From positions 1-34,927 of the forward strand of contig JAFWGA010000009.1 in the NCBI GenBank assembly GCA_017515325.1: 34,927 nucleotides of DNA, written 5' to 3'. Shown piece after piece: positions 1 to 7,545 of the stretch. Position numbers and translations under genes: made by a program. This DNA is from Blautia sp. (GTDB taxonomy: Bacteria; Bacillota; Clostridia; Lachnospirales; Lachnospiraceae). Numbering within the stretch: position 1 is the first letter of the stretch; each line of letters begins with the position of its first letter. The notes under the pieces are model-generated. The model was not told the DNA's origin. It saw only the letters and a list, made by a program, of their open reading frames with translations, and made no database searches.

Positions 1-215
1 CGTTTGGCTATCTCTCGTCATTACTGTTTGGGTCGCATTTCATGCTTTCCCAAGAATAAAATGTAAAGAATTTTCGAGAATCGTATGTGTTTCACTGTTC
101 AGTTATCAAGGTTCTGTTTCCCTTATTTATCGAAACATTTTACTGAATCGATAGAAGCTATCACTCTTCGCCGCTCTTTTTTTCTCTCTCAGGAGCATCT
201 GTATCAGCGACAGCT
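1..215 (-). ncRNA. rRNA operon leader (5' part of precursor transcript)
   Basis: On the minus strand, downstream of a consensus promoter, this stretch contains CCTTGATAACTGAACAGTG (rc of about 93-111), a sequence typical of 16S leaders and 16S-23S spacers in Firmicutes. No ORF is present. The rRNA gene itself would lie to the left of position 1, outside the window. It could instead be a promoter-linked spacer ahead of another stable RNA. Seen: promoter plus spacer-like sequence. Inferred: that 16S follows. Confidence 0.65.
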
Positions 216-220
216 TTGAT

Positions 221-249
221 AGAATATCACCGAACCTCTTGTTTGTCAA
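221..249 (-). promoter_or_regulatory. Strong sigma-70-type promoter, probably rRNA P1
   Basis: Reading the minus strand, TTGACA (244-249) and TATTCT (221-226) are separated by exactly 17 bp. A very A/T-rich block at about 252-287 lies just upstream, where an UP element would sit. It fires leftward, away from the protease gene, into the rRNA-like leader. Confidence 0.8.
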
Positions 250-333
250 CAACTATTTTAAAAATTTTTTATTTTTTTCTGTCGGCGTTCCTTTTCCCTT
301 TTTTCTCCTCTTTTTTGCGGATATCCCCTCGCC

Positions 334-380
334 AAAAGGCGGGCCGGAAAAAGCCATATTGCCTTTTTCTATGGTCCGCC
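334..380 (-). terminator. Terminator after the Clp/FtsH fusion gene
   Basis: An inverted repeat pairs 338-345 with 373-380 (one mismatch) and continues with a mostly paired A5/T5 inner stem. On the minus strand it is followed by TTTT (334-337). It lies 18 bp past the stop codon and separates that gene from the rRNA promoter. Confidence 0.65.
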
Positions 381-397
381 TTGTATCTCTTCTCAAT

Positions 398-3300
398 TCA
401 ACAATTCATGCCATCCAGGATCTTCTGCACCTCATCCCCCATCAGCTGGTTCTTCTCCAGCAGCAGCTCAGCCAGCGCATGAATCCTTTCCCGCCCCTGT
501 TTCACCAGGACACGGGTTTTCTCCATCTCCTTCGACAGCAGCTGATCCGCCTGATCCAGAATCTTTTCTCCCACCGTTGTCTGCAGCGCTTTATCAATCT
601 CCAGACTCAACAGCTTGTCCCCCTCCATCCCATAGGAGCAGATCATCTGAAGAGCCAGCCTTGTCGCCTTGGTAAGATCACTGGAAACACCGGTATTTAC
701 CCCTTTTTCCCTGCCATAGAACTCCTCCTCCGCTGCTCGTCCTGCCAGCGAAATACGGATCTTCCAACAAAGCTCCTCCCGAGTATACACGGGTTTTTTT
801 TCTTCATCCCCATGCTGCATATATCCACCAAAATCCCCTCGGGAAACTATGGTGACAAAGGAAGGCTTCTCTCCGGAAAGATAGCAGATATAGGCATGAC
901 CGGCCTCATGCCTGGCTATTTGCTGGTAATAATCTCTGCCCCAGTGCTTTTTCTCGCCATAGGCATATTCTTCCAACGCTTCCAGAAGAATCCGGTCTGT
1001 CAGATTTTCATTCTCCCGCTGAGCCTTTCTTCCCGCCAGAGAAAGGACGTTTTCCAAATTCGACAGGCTCTCTCCCGTCGTCCTTACAGCCACATTTTCT
1101 ATGGCCTCGTCCGTCACCTGAGCGTCCTTAACCAAAGCCAGCTTACGGTTTAGATACTCTTTTCTCTCCTCCTGGTTAGGCAGATCAACATAAATCTTGT
1201 TGTCAAATCTTCGCAGTAGAGCGGAATCAATCACAGCCTTCCCTCCGGCTTTCTCTTTATCCAGAGGATAATTGGTAGCTGCCAGGACAAATACCGGGTG
1301 CAGAGGGTCAAAAACAAAACCATCCATCTCCGACAGGAGGGTATTGAGCAAAGTTTCCGTATGGAACTCCCCGGTACGCTCCTTGGCAATCGCATCGATC
1401 TCATCGATGAAAATCACCGAAGGAGCATACTTCCTTGCGGCAGAGAAAACCTTGCGGATCTTCGCCTCTCCCTCTCCCACGTACTTATTCATAAAATCCG
1501 TGGCATTGGCCGGAAAAAAGGTCGCTCTGGCTTCCCCGGCCATAGCCTTTGCCAGCATGGTCTTTCCTGTTCCGGGAGGACCATAAAGAAGGATTCCCCG
1601 GGCGGGTTTCAGATTATTGTGGACAAAGTTTTCTGAATTTTTTAAGTAATAAATGAAATAATTCAGTTCTTCCTTGGCATTCGCAGCCCCGATCACATCC
1701 GAGAACCGTATTTCCGGCTTGTTGACGCCATCCATAACAAAGCTCTTATTGTCTGTCGTCACGACAGTTTCAAATCTGAAATCTCCAAATTCGATCACAG
1801 CTGTTTTGCCGTCGTCGGTCAGCTTCTGGAAGGTATTATACTGAAGCCTCCGCCCTCTGCGAGAACAGTCATCCACATTGTCCTGAATATAGATATCCTC
1901 CGCCAGGCGAAGAACCCTGTCTGAGATGTCCTCTTTCCTGACCGGGTCAAAAGCGAGTATCTCTCTCGCTCCCTGCTGCAGAAGAACAGCCTTGTCCGCT
2001 TCCATCATCTTCCGCCCTGGATCCAGGATAAAAACAGGTTGATTCCTTTTATACTGTCTCAGAAAACGGAAAGCCTGGTAGCCTTCCGTATTTAGTTCAT
2101 CCAGGTCAGTCCCTTCCGTCTCTTCCCTCTCCTTTTGATACCCTGTATCAATCAGAACCAGGGTAACTTCCTTTTCTGAGAGAATCTTTTTTGCCTCGGC
2201 TGCCGTTCCCGCATAAACCGTCTCCAGCTTCTTGCCCTGGATGGGGATATGTTTTTCCTCTTTCGGATCCGTCTCCCCCAGAATCAGAACCAGGAAATTT
2301 TTGTCATTGATAAAGAGACTGCGGATCTCCGGTTCGCTGTCGTTAATGTTGCCGATAAAACGGAACCGCTCTACCTTTCCCAGATCCAACCGATCCACCG
2401 TCCGACGCCCATATTCATAGATCTCGTTACGGAGCATCTGCGCGCTCTGGAAGGAGACGATCCTGGCATCCAGCCCAGAGCTGTGGCTGAAAAGAAAAAT
2501 GGGGGTGATCCATTGGTCCAATTCCATATGACAGCCAAACCTCTCCTGCAGATTAAGAGAGGCTTCCAGAAAATGTCTTTCCGCAATAGCCTGAAGATGG
2601 TGGCAGCTCAGATAATTAAACATGATCACATTTCCGGACATGAGGCGGGAGCATATGGAGGAAGGAAACAGCTGCCAACCGCCCAATGGATGAAGTTCTT
2701 TTTCCAGTGCATCCAGGATCACTGCGGAGGGCAGGAGGGACAGATTTTTCCCCCGACCATCTTCATAAAGACTTTTACCAACGTTCGTCGTAAAAATGAT
2801 CGTACTGTTCTCAAAAGAGACATCCTTCTCTTCATATTCATCCTGCAGGACACCCGCATCCAGGATCTGCAGAAACAAATGAATCACATTCCGATGCGCT
2901 TTTTCAATCTCATCAAAGATGAGGATACATTCAGGGTTTTTCTTCACGTAGGAGGTGAGTCGTCCCCTTGCAGCTCCTTGATATTTTTTGGACAGACCGA
3001 TCAATTCTGTCTGGGACTGATGATCTGCGTATTCGCTCATATTGAATCTCATACAGGGTCTGTTCAGGCAGACTGCTGCCTCCTCTGCCAGATAGGTCTT
3101 TCCAACGCCAGGTGGTCCCACAAAGAGGTAGACACCCCTTGGCGTATTTGAGGCCTGGGAGGAATCCTTCAAAAGCTCAGACTCAAAAAATCCCCTGACA
3201 AACTGTCGAATCGCTTCAGATTGTCCCAGAATGTGGCCCTCCAGACTATGGTAAAGCTCCCCACACTGCACAGACAAAGCAGAAAAATTCATAACGGCAG

Positions 3301-3847
3301 CTTCGGAACCCTCTGTGGCAACCGGTTCCCTTACCTGCCTTTGTGTTTGAGAAGGAAGCGGCTCCCTTATCTTGCTGGCGCTCTCTGTCTGAAGGGTCTT
3401 GCGATCAGGCTGACTCTCTTCTCCCAGAGCATTTCTTGCCGCCGTTTCTGCAGAAATCTTTGAAAGAGTTTCCGGTTCAAAGGCGGCAAAGAGAGATGGC
3501 AAGGCTTTATGAAGCTTTCTCAAACAGCCCAGGGCGGAAGTAGTATCCGATTTTTCCGTCGCCTCGACATACATCTGGATCTCTACCGGGATCTGAGGAA
3601 TTTTCTGCCACTGGGCAAAAAAGTCCAGAACCTCTCTCATCCTGCCCGCATCTATATTCTTATTCTCAGAAAAGCTGAACAAGGCTTTAATTTCCTGCTT
3701 CTCATTCTGTTTATCCTCATCCTCCTGCAGCTTCCTGGAATCCTTCTCCAGAAAAACAGCATATCCGTACAGTAACTGACAGACACTGTAGGAAGCTCCT
3801 CCTGCCCGTTTCCTGGCTATATCCTGGATTTTCCCGAATGTACTCAT
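398..3847 (-). CDS. Clp-type AAA+ / receiver-like / FtsH-type AAA+ M41 metalloprotease fusion
   Basis: 1149 residues; an ATP-dependent protease by motif content. Residues 1-195 are unrecognised and partly low-complexity. A Clp-type AAA+ module has Walker A GPPGVGKT (244-251) and Walker B ILIFDEIEKA (308-317). Residues about 515-650 alternate beta-like and helical stretches like a degenerate receiver domain. A second, FtsH-type AAA+ has GPPGTGKT (756-763), VIFIDEIDAIA (811-821) and arginine fingers RR (879-880). The C-terminal M41 zinc protease has HEAGH (980-984) and the probable third ligand Asp in SSDL (about 1057). FtsH normally begins with two transmembrane helices; none is seen here, so the protein is probably cytosolic. 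The start is set by AAGGAGGTGG upstream of ATG. Both ATPase sites and the protease site look intact. Family identity of the two AAA+ modules is secure; the receiver assignment is tentative and the substrates are unknown. Confidence 0.9.
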   Translation of the reverse strand: MSTFGKIQDIARKRAGGASYSVCQLLYGYAVFLEKDSRKLQEDEDKQNEKQEIKALFSFSENKNIDAGRMREVLDFFAQWQKIPQIPVEIQMYVEATEKSDTTSALGCLRKLHKALPSLFAAFEPETLSKISAETAARNALGEESQPDRKTLQTESASKIREPLPSQTQRQVREPVATEGSEAAVMNFSALSVQCGELYHSLEGHILGQSEAIRQFVRGFFESELLKDSSQASNTPRGVYLFVGPPGVGKTYLAEEAAVCLNRPCMRFNMSEYADHQSQTELIGLSKKYQGAARGRLTSYVKKNPECILIFDEIEKAHRNVIHLFLQILDAGVLQDEYEEKDVSFENSTIIFTTNVGKSLYEDGRGKNLSLLPSAVILDALEKELHPLGGWQLFPSSICSRLMSGNVIMFNYLSCHHLQAIAERHFLEASLNLQERFGCHMELDQWITPIFLFSHSSGLDARIVSFQSAQMLRNEIYEYGRRTVDRLDLGKVERFRFIGNINDSEPEIRSLFINDKNFLVLILGETDPKEEKHIPIQGKKLETVYAGTAAEAKKILSEKEVTLVLIDTGYQKEREETEGTDLDELNTEGYQAFRFLRQYKRNQPVFILDPGRKMMEADKAVLLQQGAREILAFDPVRKEDISDRVLRLAEDIYIQDNVDDCSRRGRRLQYNTFQKLTDDGKTAVIEFGDFRFETVVTTDNKSFVMDGVNKPEIRFSDVIGAANAKEELNYFIYYLKNSENFVHNNLKPARGILLYGPPGTGKTMLAKAMAGEARATFFPANATDFMNKYVGEGEAKIRKVFSAARKYAPSVIFIDEIDAIAKERTGEFHTETLLNTLLSEMDGFVFDPLHPVFVLAATNYPLDKEKAGGKAVIDSALLRRFDNKIYVDLPNQEERKEYLNRKLALVKDAQVTDEAIENVAVRTTGESLSNLENVLSLAGRKAQRENENLTDRILLEALEEYAYGEKKHWGRDYYQQIARHEAGHAYICYLSGEKPSFVTIVSRGDFGGYMQHGDEEKKPVYTREELCWKIRISLAGRAAEEEFYGREKGVNTGVSSDLTKATRLALQMICSYGMEGDKLLSLEIDKALQTTVGEKILDQADQLLSKEMEKTRVLVKQGRERIHALAELLLEKNQLMGDEVQKILDGMNC

Positions 3848-3938
3848 CTTACCACCTCCTTTTTTCTATTTTATCATCCTGTTCTGATATGTTCCTCGGG
3901 GGGACGTAACTGCCCAGCGCTTTTTGCGTCGTAGCTAC

Positions 3939-3986
3939 GGCAGAAGGCACAGCTCCTCTCCTTGCAATAAAAGTGCGCCTTCTGCC
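3939..3986. repeat. Inverted repeat in the protease gene leader
   Basis: GGCAGAAGGCAC (3939-3950) and GTGCGCCTTCTGCC (3973-3986) are complementary apart from a short bulge, giving a hairpin of about 12 bp with a 22-nt loop. The small palindrome GTAGCTAC (3931-3938) abuts it. It lies 90-140 bp upstream of the protease start codon. It could be a structured 5' UTR or a dispersed repeat element. Confidence 0.5.
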
Positions 3987-4019
3987 CGCTGCACGTACAA
4001 TCTCACACGCCGCTGACCC

Positions 4020-4041
4020 AACAGTCACGGAACAGTCACGG
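4020..4041. repeat. 11-bp tandem direct repeat
   Basis: AACAGTCACGG occurs twice head to tail (4020-4030 and 4031-4041), in the intergenic region between the YbjN-like gene terminator and the protease gene. It has the size of a tandem operator site, but no promoter could be placed on it. Confidence 0.4.
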
Positions 4042-4065
4042 ATGCGGTTTACAATGCCTAAGGGG

Positions 4066-4109
4066 CAAAAAACGGACTGCGGCATACAAAGCTGCCCCAC
4101 AGTCCGTTT
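4066..4109 (-). terminator. Terminator after the YbjN-like gene
   Basis: AAACGGACTG (4070-4079) pairs perfectly with CAGTCCGTTT (4100-4109), with a GGCA/TGCC inner stem. On the minus strand it ends in a TTTTTT run. It lies about 65 bp beyond the stop of the YbjN-like gene. Confidence 0.75.
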
Positions 4110-4175
4110 CCCACAATATGCCCTTCGCTTCACAGCCCCTCATCCGTCCCGGATGACATAGGCTTCGCAAAGCAA

Positions 4176-4637
4176 TCACTTTTGCGTTTTTTTGTATTCG
4201 GAATCCGCGTCTGAAAATCCCATGGCCAAAGCAGCGATCCCATCGCCATACTTTTCAACCATGAGTACCGGAATATAGATACTGTCCTTTACCACCTGTT
4301 CCGGAAGGGTGTCAAACCCGTCCAGATTTTCATAGACCTTATAGCGGATCTCACCGTCCCTGAGATCCAGCTCAAAATTCCCATTTTTCAGTCCATAATT
4401 TGCCATGGAAAGGTAGCGCAGCATTTCGTCCGGATTTTCTTTGTCCGCGGCAATCGGAATAACAGCATATGTGAGGAAGGCATCATCCTTTACATCGATG
4501 AGAAGCCTCACTTCCCTGAGCTTGCACTTGATGTTTACACCACAACGAAAATAGGATTTCTCCTCGTCAAAAGTACTGTGCCAGTTGTTTTTTTCAAAGA
4601 AGTCTTTGAACGCCGCAATAATAATCTCTTTTGTCAT
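4176..4637 (-). CDS. YbjN domain-containing protein
   Basis: 153 residues, a single small alpha/beta domain with no signal peptide or membrane segment. The N-terminal 'F..FFEKNNWHSTFDEEKSYFRCGV' type pattern, the central YAVIPIAA strand and the LRYLSMANYGLKNGNFELD segment match the YbjN/type III secretion chaperone-like fold, which is common in bacteria and has no defined enzymatic activity. The start ATG has GGAGG-like sequence 8 bp upstream. The gene stands alone with its own promoter and terminator. Function is unknown; a chaperone-like binding role is only a fold-based guess. Confidence 0.7.
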   Translation of the reverse strand: MTKEIIIAAFKDFFEKNNWHSTFDEEKSYFRCGVNIKCKLREVRLLIDVKDDAFLTYAVIPIAADKENPDEMLRYLSMANYGLKNGNFELDLRDGEIRYKVYENLDGFDTLPEQVVKDSIYIPVLMVEKYGDGIAALAMGFSDADSEYKKTQK

Positions 4638-4687
4638 GGCAATCCTCCTTCCTGAAACCTGATCTTCTACCTGTACCTATGTTATAG

Positions 4688-4715
4688 ATTATACGATATT
4701 TCCGGTTCTTGTCAA
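4688..4715 (-). promoter_or_regulatory. Promoter of the YbjN-like gene
   Basis: On the minus strand TTGACA (4710-4715) and TATAAT (4688-4693) are both perfect consensus hexamers separated by 16 bp. They sit about 50 bp upstream of the start codon at 4637. Confidence 0.8.
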
Positions 4716-4783
4716 CTGTAACATCAGCACCCGTGACCCCCGGGTATTCCATTATATACTCTTGGAGATAGTTTTTCAAGCAC

Positions 4784-4816
4784 AAAAAAAACGCGGAATA
4801 AATCCGCGTTTTTTTC
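4784..4816 (-). terminator. Intrinsic terminator (bidirectional) after the ACT-domain gene
   Basis: ACGCGGA (4791-4797) pairs with TCCGCGT (4803-4809), flanked by an A-run and a T-run that extend the stem and give a U-tract on both strands. It ends the leftward iorA-iorB-paaK-ACT transcript. Confidence 0.85.
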
Positions 4817-4918
4817 TGATTCTTATTCTAAAAAGGATAAACAATTCATCCTGGCAGCATTCAAATTTCATTTGCCGCTGACTATAATTCAGCTTTATGA
4901 TAACCGGTTCAGGATAAC

Positions 4919-5350
4919 TCAGATCTTTGAGATGGCCTCCTGATCCAAAGCCTCAAATCCTTTGCCCTCAAGAGCGGCTTCAGCCTCCATGGTATCCGCG
5001 ACCCGGAAAATCATATAAGCCTTGTTTGATCCTGCGCCAAGGAAAGCATACATATACTCGATATTCACCTGCGCCTCCGTAAATGCTTTAAGCAGCATGT
5101 TGAGGCCTCCTGTCTCATCCGGCACCGCATAGGCAAGCACAGGAGTAAGGCTGGCGACAAAATCCGCCTCCTTAAGAACCTCCAATGCGGCATAGACATC
5201 ATCTACGATGATCCTGGCAATCCCAAAATCCTTTGTCTCTGCAAGGGAAAGTGCCCGCATATCTATCTTGTTCTCTGCCAGAATATTGGTCATTTTATTC
5301 AGGGTACCGGGTCTGTTCTCCAAAAATACAGATATCTGACGAATACTCAT
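4919..5350 (-). CDS. Tandem ACT-domain protein, probable aromatic amino acid sensor
   Basis: 143 residues consisting of two ACT domains: the first begins QISVFLENRPGTLNKMTNIL (5-24), the second spans about 70-135. ACT domains bind small ligands, usually amino acids, at domain interfaces. There is no catalytic or DNA-binding domain, so it probably acts through a partner. It lies immediately downstream of paaK and the indolepyruvate oxidoreductase genes, a neighbourhood in which stand-alone ACT proteins recur, so an aromatic amino acid or aryl-acid ligand is likely by inference. The last gene of its operon, followed by a clear terminator. A dispersed palindromic repeat lies in the gap to paaK. 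Confidence 0.85.
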   Translation of the reverse strand: MSIRQISVFLENRPGTLNKMTNILAENKIDMRALSLAETKDFGIARIIVDDVYAALEVLKEADFVASLTPVLAYAVPDETGGLNMLLKAFTEAQVNIEYMYAFLGAGSNKAYMIFRVADTMEAEAALEGKGFEALDQEAISKI

Positions 5351-5395
5351 ATTGTACCTCCATTCGATGTATCAAGTATTTCCTGTACAGTAGAC

Positions 5396-5485
5396 GAACA
5401 AAATGCATGCATTTTGATTCATTTACTGCGCCGAATTTACGCCGCTGTAAGCGACATGATTCCGCAGTAAATTCGAACGCATACC
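5396..5485. repeat. Dispersed palindromic repeat, copy A
   Basis: About 90 bp, beginning GAACAAA and ending near ATTCGAACGCATACC. It matches 33137-33230 over nearly its full length. Internally CTGCGCCGAATTTAC is complementary to GTAAATTCGAACGCA around a GCCGCTGTAAGCGAC core, so it folds into one long hairpin. It sits between paaK and the ACT gene. Confidence 0.8.
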
Positions 5486-5488
5486 ATA

Positions 5489-6790
5489 TCAGATTTTTCT
5501 CCTGTCAATGACGCGGACAGCCTTACCTTCGCTGCGGGCAATACTCTTGGGCGCGACAAGGTAGACCTTTGCCTTCAGACCCAGCATGGACTTTAAGCCA
5601 TCGACCAAAGCCCTCTGGCGAGCGTCAATCTCACCCACGTTATCGGTAAACATCTCAGGTGTCATCTCCACCTGAACATCCAAAGTATCCGTATTATTCT
5701 TGCGATCCACAATGATCTGATAATTGGAACCATAGCCATGATTGATCAGGACTGTCTCAATCTGGCTCGGGAAGACATTGACTCCGCGGATGATCAGCAT
5801 ATCATCGGAGCGTCCCTTGGGCTTGGCCATCCTGACATGAGTACGGCCGCAGGAGCATTTCTCACGGGTCAGGCTGCAGATATCACGGGTGCGGTATCTC
5901 AGCAGGGGGAAGGCCTCCTTGTCCACCGAGGTAAACACCAGTTCCCCTTCGCTTCCCTCGGGCAGAACTTCTAATGTATCGGGATCGATGATCTCGGCAA
6001 TGAAGTGATCCTCATTGATGTGCATTCCCTGCTGAGCAGAACACTCAAAGGCTACACCGGGTCCTGATAGCTCTGTCAGTCCATAGATATCATAGGCTTT
6101 GATCCCCAGTGTCTGCTCAATATCATGGCGCATCTCCTCGCTCCAGGCCTCCGCGCCAAAGATACCGGCTTTCAGAGAAATATCATCCGGCCCGTAACCC
6201 ATTTCCTTGAATCTTTCTCCAAGAAAAGCCGCATAGCTTGGGGTACAGCACAGGATCGTCGTCTGCAGGTCATTCATGAACATAATCTGACGGTCTGTAT
6301 TCCCTGAGCTCGTCGGAACAGTGAGACAGCCAACCTTGTGAGAACCTCCGTTCAGACCAGGACCGCCGGTGAAGAGGCCGTAGCCATAGGAAACCTGGCA
6401 GACATCTTCATTCGTACCTCCGGCAGCAGTGATGGCCCGGGCGCAGCATTCCTCCCACAGGTCAATGTCATGCTGGGTATAGAAAGCAACCACACGTTTC
6501 CCCGTAGTTCCCGATGTAGACTGAATCCTGACACAATCCTTAAGAGGAGCGCCAAGCAATCCATAGGGATAGGCTGTTCTGAGGTCGTCTTTGGAAAGGA
6601 AGGGCAGTTTATAGAGATCGTCGCTGGACTTGATGTCATCTGGTGTAATCCCCTTTTCCTCCATCTTTTTTCTGTAGTAGGGCACATTCTCCCATACATG
6701 CTTCACCTGGGCTACTAGGCGCTCATCCTGAAGGGCTTTGATTTTTTCGCGTGGGGCGCACTCGATTTCTTCCTGATAGTATCTTTCCAT
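5489..6790 (-). CDS. paaK: Phenylacetate-CoA ligase (AMP-forming), PaaK family
   Basis: 433 residues, the usual length for PaaK. This adenylate-forming enzyme joins an aryl acetate to CoA using ATP, releasing AMP and pyrophosphate. Motifs: P-loop-like SGTTGK (93-98), YGLTE (236-240), the RTRD hinge (300-303), GRSDDMLIIRGVNVFPSQIE (326-345) and the C-terminal SEGKAVRV with the catalytic-type Lys (420-427). It is cytosolic. It lies downstream of iorAB, whose product is an aryl-acetyl-CoA. The pair could salvage aryl acids into aromatic amino acids (IorAB running reductively) or recover energy during amino acid fermentation; the direction cannot be read from sequence. ATG follows AAAGGA. The 176-bp gap to iorB holds no clear signal. 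Confidence 0.9.
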   Translation of the reverse strand: MERYYQEEIECAPREKIKALQDERLVAQVKHVWENVPYYRKKMEEKGITPDDIKSSDDLYKLPFLSKDDLRTAYPYGLLGAPLKDCVRIQSTSGTTGKRVVAFYTQHDIDLWEECCARAITAAGGTNEDVCQVSYGYGLFTGGPGLNGGSHKVGCLTVPTSSGNTDRQIMFMNDLQTTILCCTPSYAAFLGERFKEMGYGPDDISLKAGIFGAEAWSEEMRHDIEQTLGIKAYDIYGLTELSGPGVAFECSAQQGMHINEDHFIAEIIDPDTLEVLPEGSEGELVFTSVDKEAFPLLRYRTRDICSLTREKCSCGRTHVRMAKPKGRSDDMLIIRGVNVFPSQIETVLINHGYGSNYQIIVDRKNNTDTLDVQVEMTPEMFTDNVGEIDARQRALVDGLKSMLGLKAKVYLVAPKSIARSEGKAVRVIDRRKI

Positions 6791-6966
6791 GTTACGATCC
6801 TTTCTGCATTTCTGACCTTCGTCCGGTTTGACTTCCTATAGGCTTCCCGCTTTTATTTCAAAAGCCGGAGGCAGAACATAAACCTTCTGTGGCCGAACAA
6901 AATGATATTGCTATAATTCTGGCTATTCTGCTTTAGCAGCACGCTGTTCACAGCAGGATAAACCTT

Positions 6967-7542
6967 TTACAGGGCGTTTTTTCCCAGGGCAAACGCCTTC
7001 TTGTTCATTTCAAGAAATCTGGCAGGAACATTTGCCTCCAGGGATGCCATCCAGGCATCCTCCGGGATATCGAAATAGTGGGAAAGCCTTCCCAGCAGAA
7101 CGATATTGACGGCCTTGACAGAACCGGCCTCCCTGGCCAGCTTCAGGCAATCCATGGCGTCCACCTTTGTTCCTGTGGCCTTGAGCTTCTCTACCAGATT
7201 CTGGGGATACTCTGCAGCACCGATAATCACAGGCATAGGATCCATCTGCTGAATATTTGTCACAATCTGACCGTCCCTTTTCAGGAAGGTCAGCCAGCGG
7301 GCCGCCTCCAGCAATTCAAAGGAAACGATAAAATCCGCCTCTCCCTCGTCTATGATGGGAGAATACACTTTATCGCCATACCTCACATAGGTGACAACGC
7401 TGCCACCTCTCTGTGACATTCCGTGTACCTCGGAAACCTTTACATCATATCCCTGGGAAAGCAGAAGATGACCTAACAGTTTGCTGGCCAAAAGAGAGCC
7501 CTGGCCGCCCACGCCGACGATCATGATATTTTTTGTCTCCAT
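6967..7542 (-). CDS. iorB: Indolepyruvate ferredoxin oxidoreductase, beta subunit
   Basis: 191 residues, standard IorB length. The gamma-type 2-oxoacid oxidoreductase domain starts with VGVGGQGSLLASKLLG (9-24). The subunit partners IorA in converting aryl pyruvates (indolepyruvate, phenylpyruvate, p-hydroxyphenylpyruvate) plus CoA to aryl-acetyl-CoA, CO2 and reduced ferredoxin. Its start codon is 3 bp past the iorA stop, and its ribosome binding site (AAGGAGG) lies inside the end of iorA, so the two are translationally coupled. Confidence 0.93.
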   Translation of the reverse strand: METKNIMIVGVGGQGSLLASKLLGHLLLSQGYDVKVSEVHGMSQRGGSVVTYVRYGDKVYSPIIDEGEADFIVSFELLEAARWLTFLKRDGQIVTNIQQMDPMPVIIGAAEYPQNLVEKLKATGTKVDAMDCLKLAREAGSVKAVNIVLLGRLSHYFDIPEDAWMASLEANVPARFLEMNKKAFALGKNAL

Positions 7543-7545
7543 CTC

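Noticed and set aside
239-1153. Long plus-strand open frame of 304 codons
   Set aside because: It lies antisense to the M41 protease domain and begins in the rRNA promoter region; the composition is that of an antisense shadow.
3931-4110. CRISPR-like or insertion-sequence remnant suggested by clustered repeats
   Set aside because: The repeats are different from each other, there are no regular spacers, and no transposase fragment or target duplication is visible.
3849-4133. Open frame of 94 codons on the minus strand upstream of the Clp/FtsH fusion gene
   Set aside because: It spans the terminator hairpin of the upstream gene edge, the tandem repeat and the inverted repeat, has Cys/Arg-rich unstructured composition and no recognisable domain; the strong ribosome binding site nearby belongs to the protease gene.
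4594-4785. Open frame of 63 codons on the minus strand before the YbjN-like gene
   Set aside because: It runs through the consensus promoter at 4688-4715 and overlaps the YbjN start in another frame.
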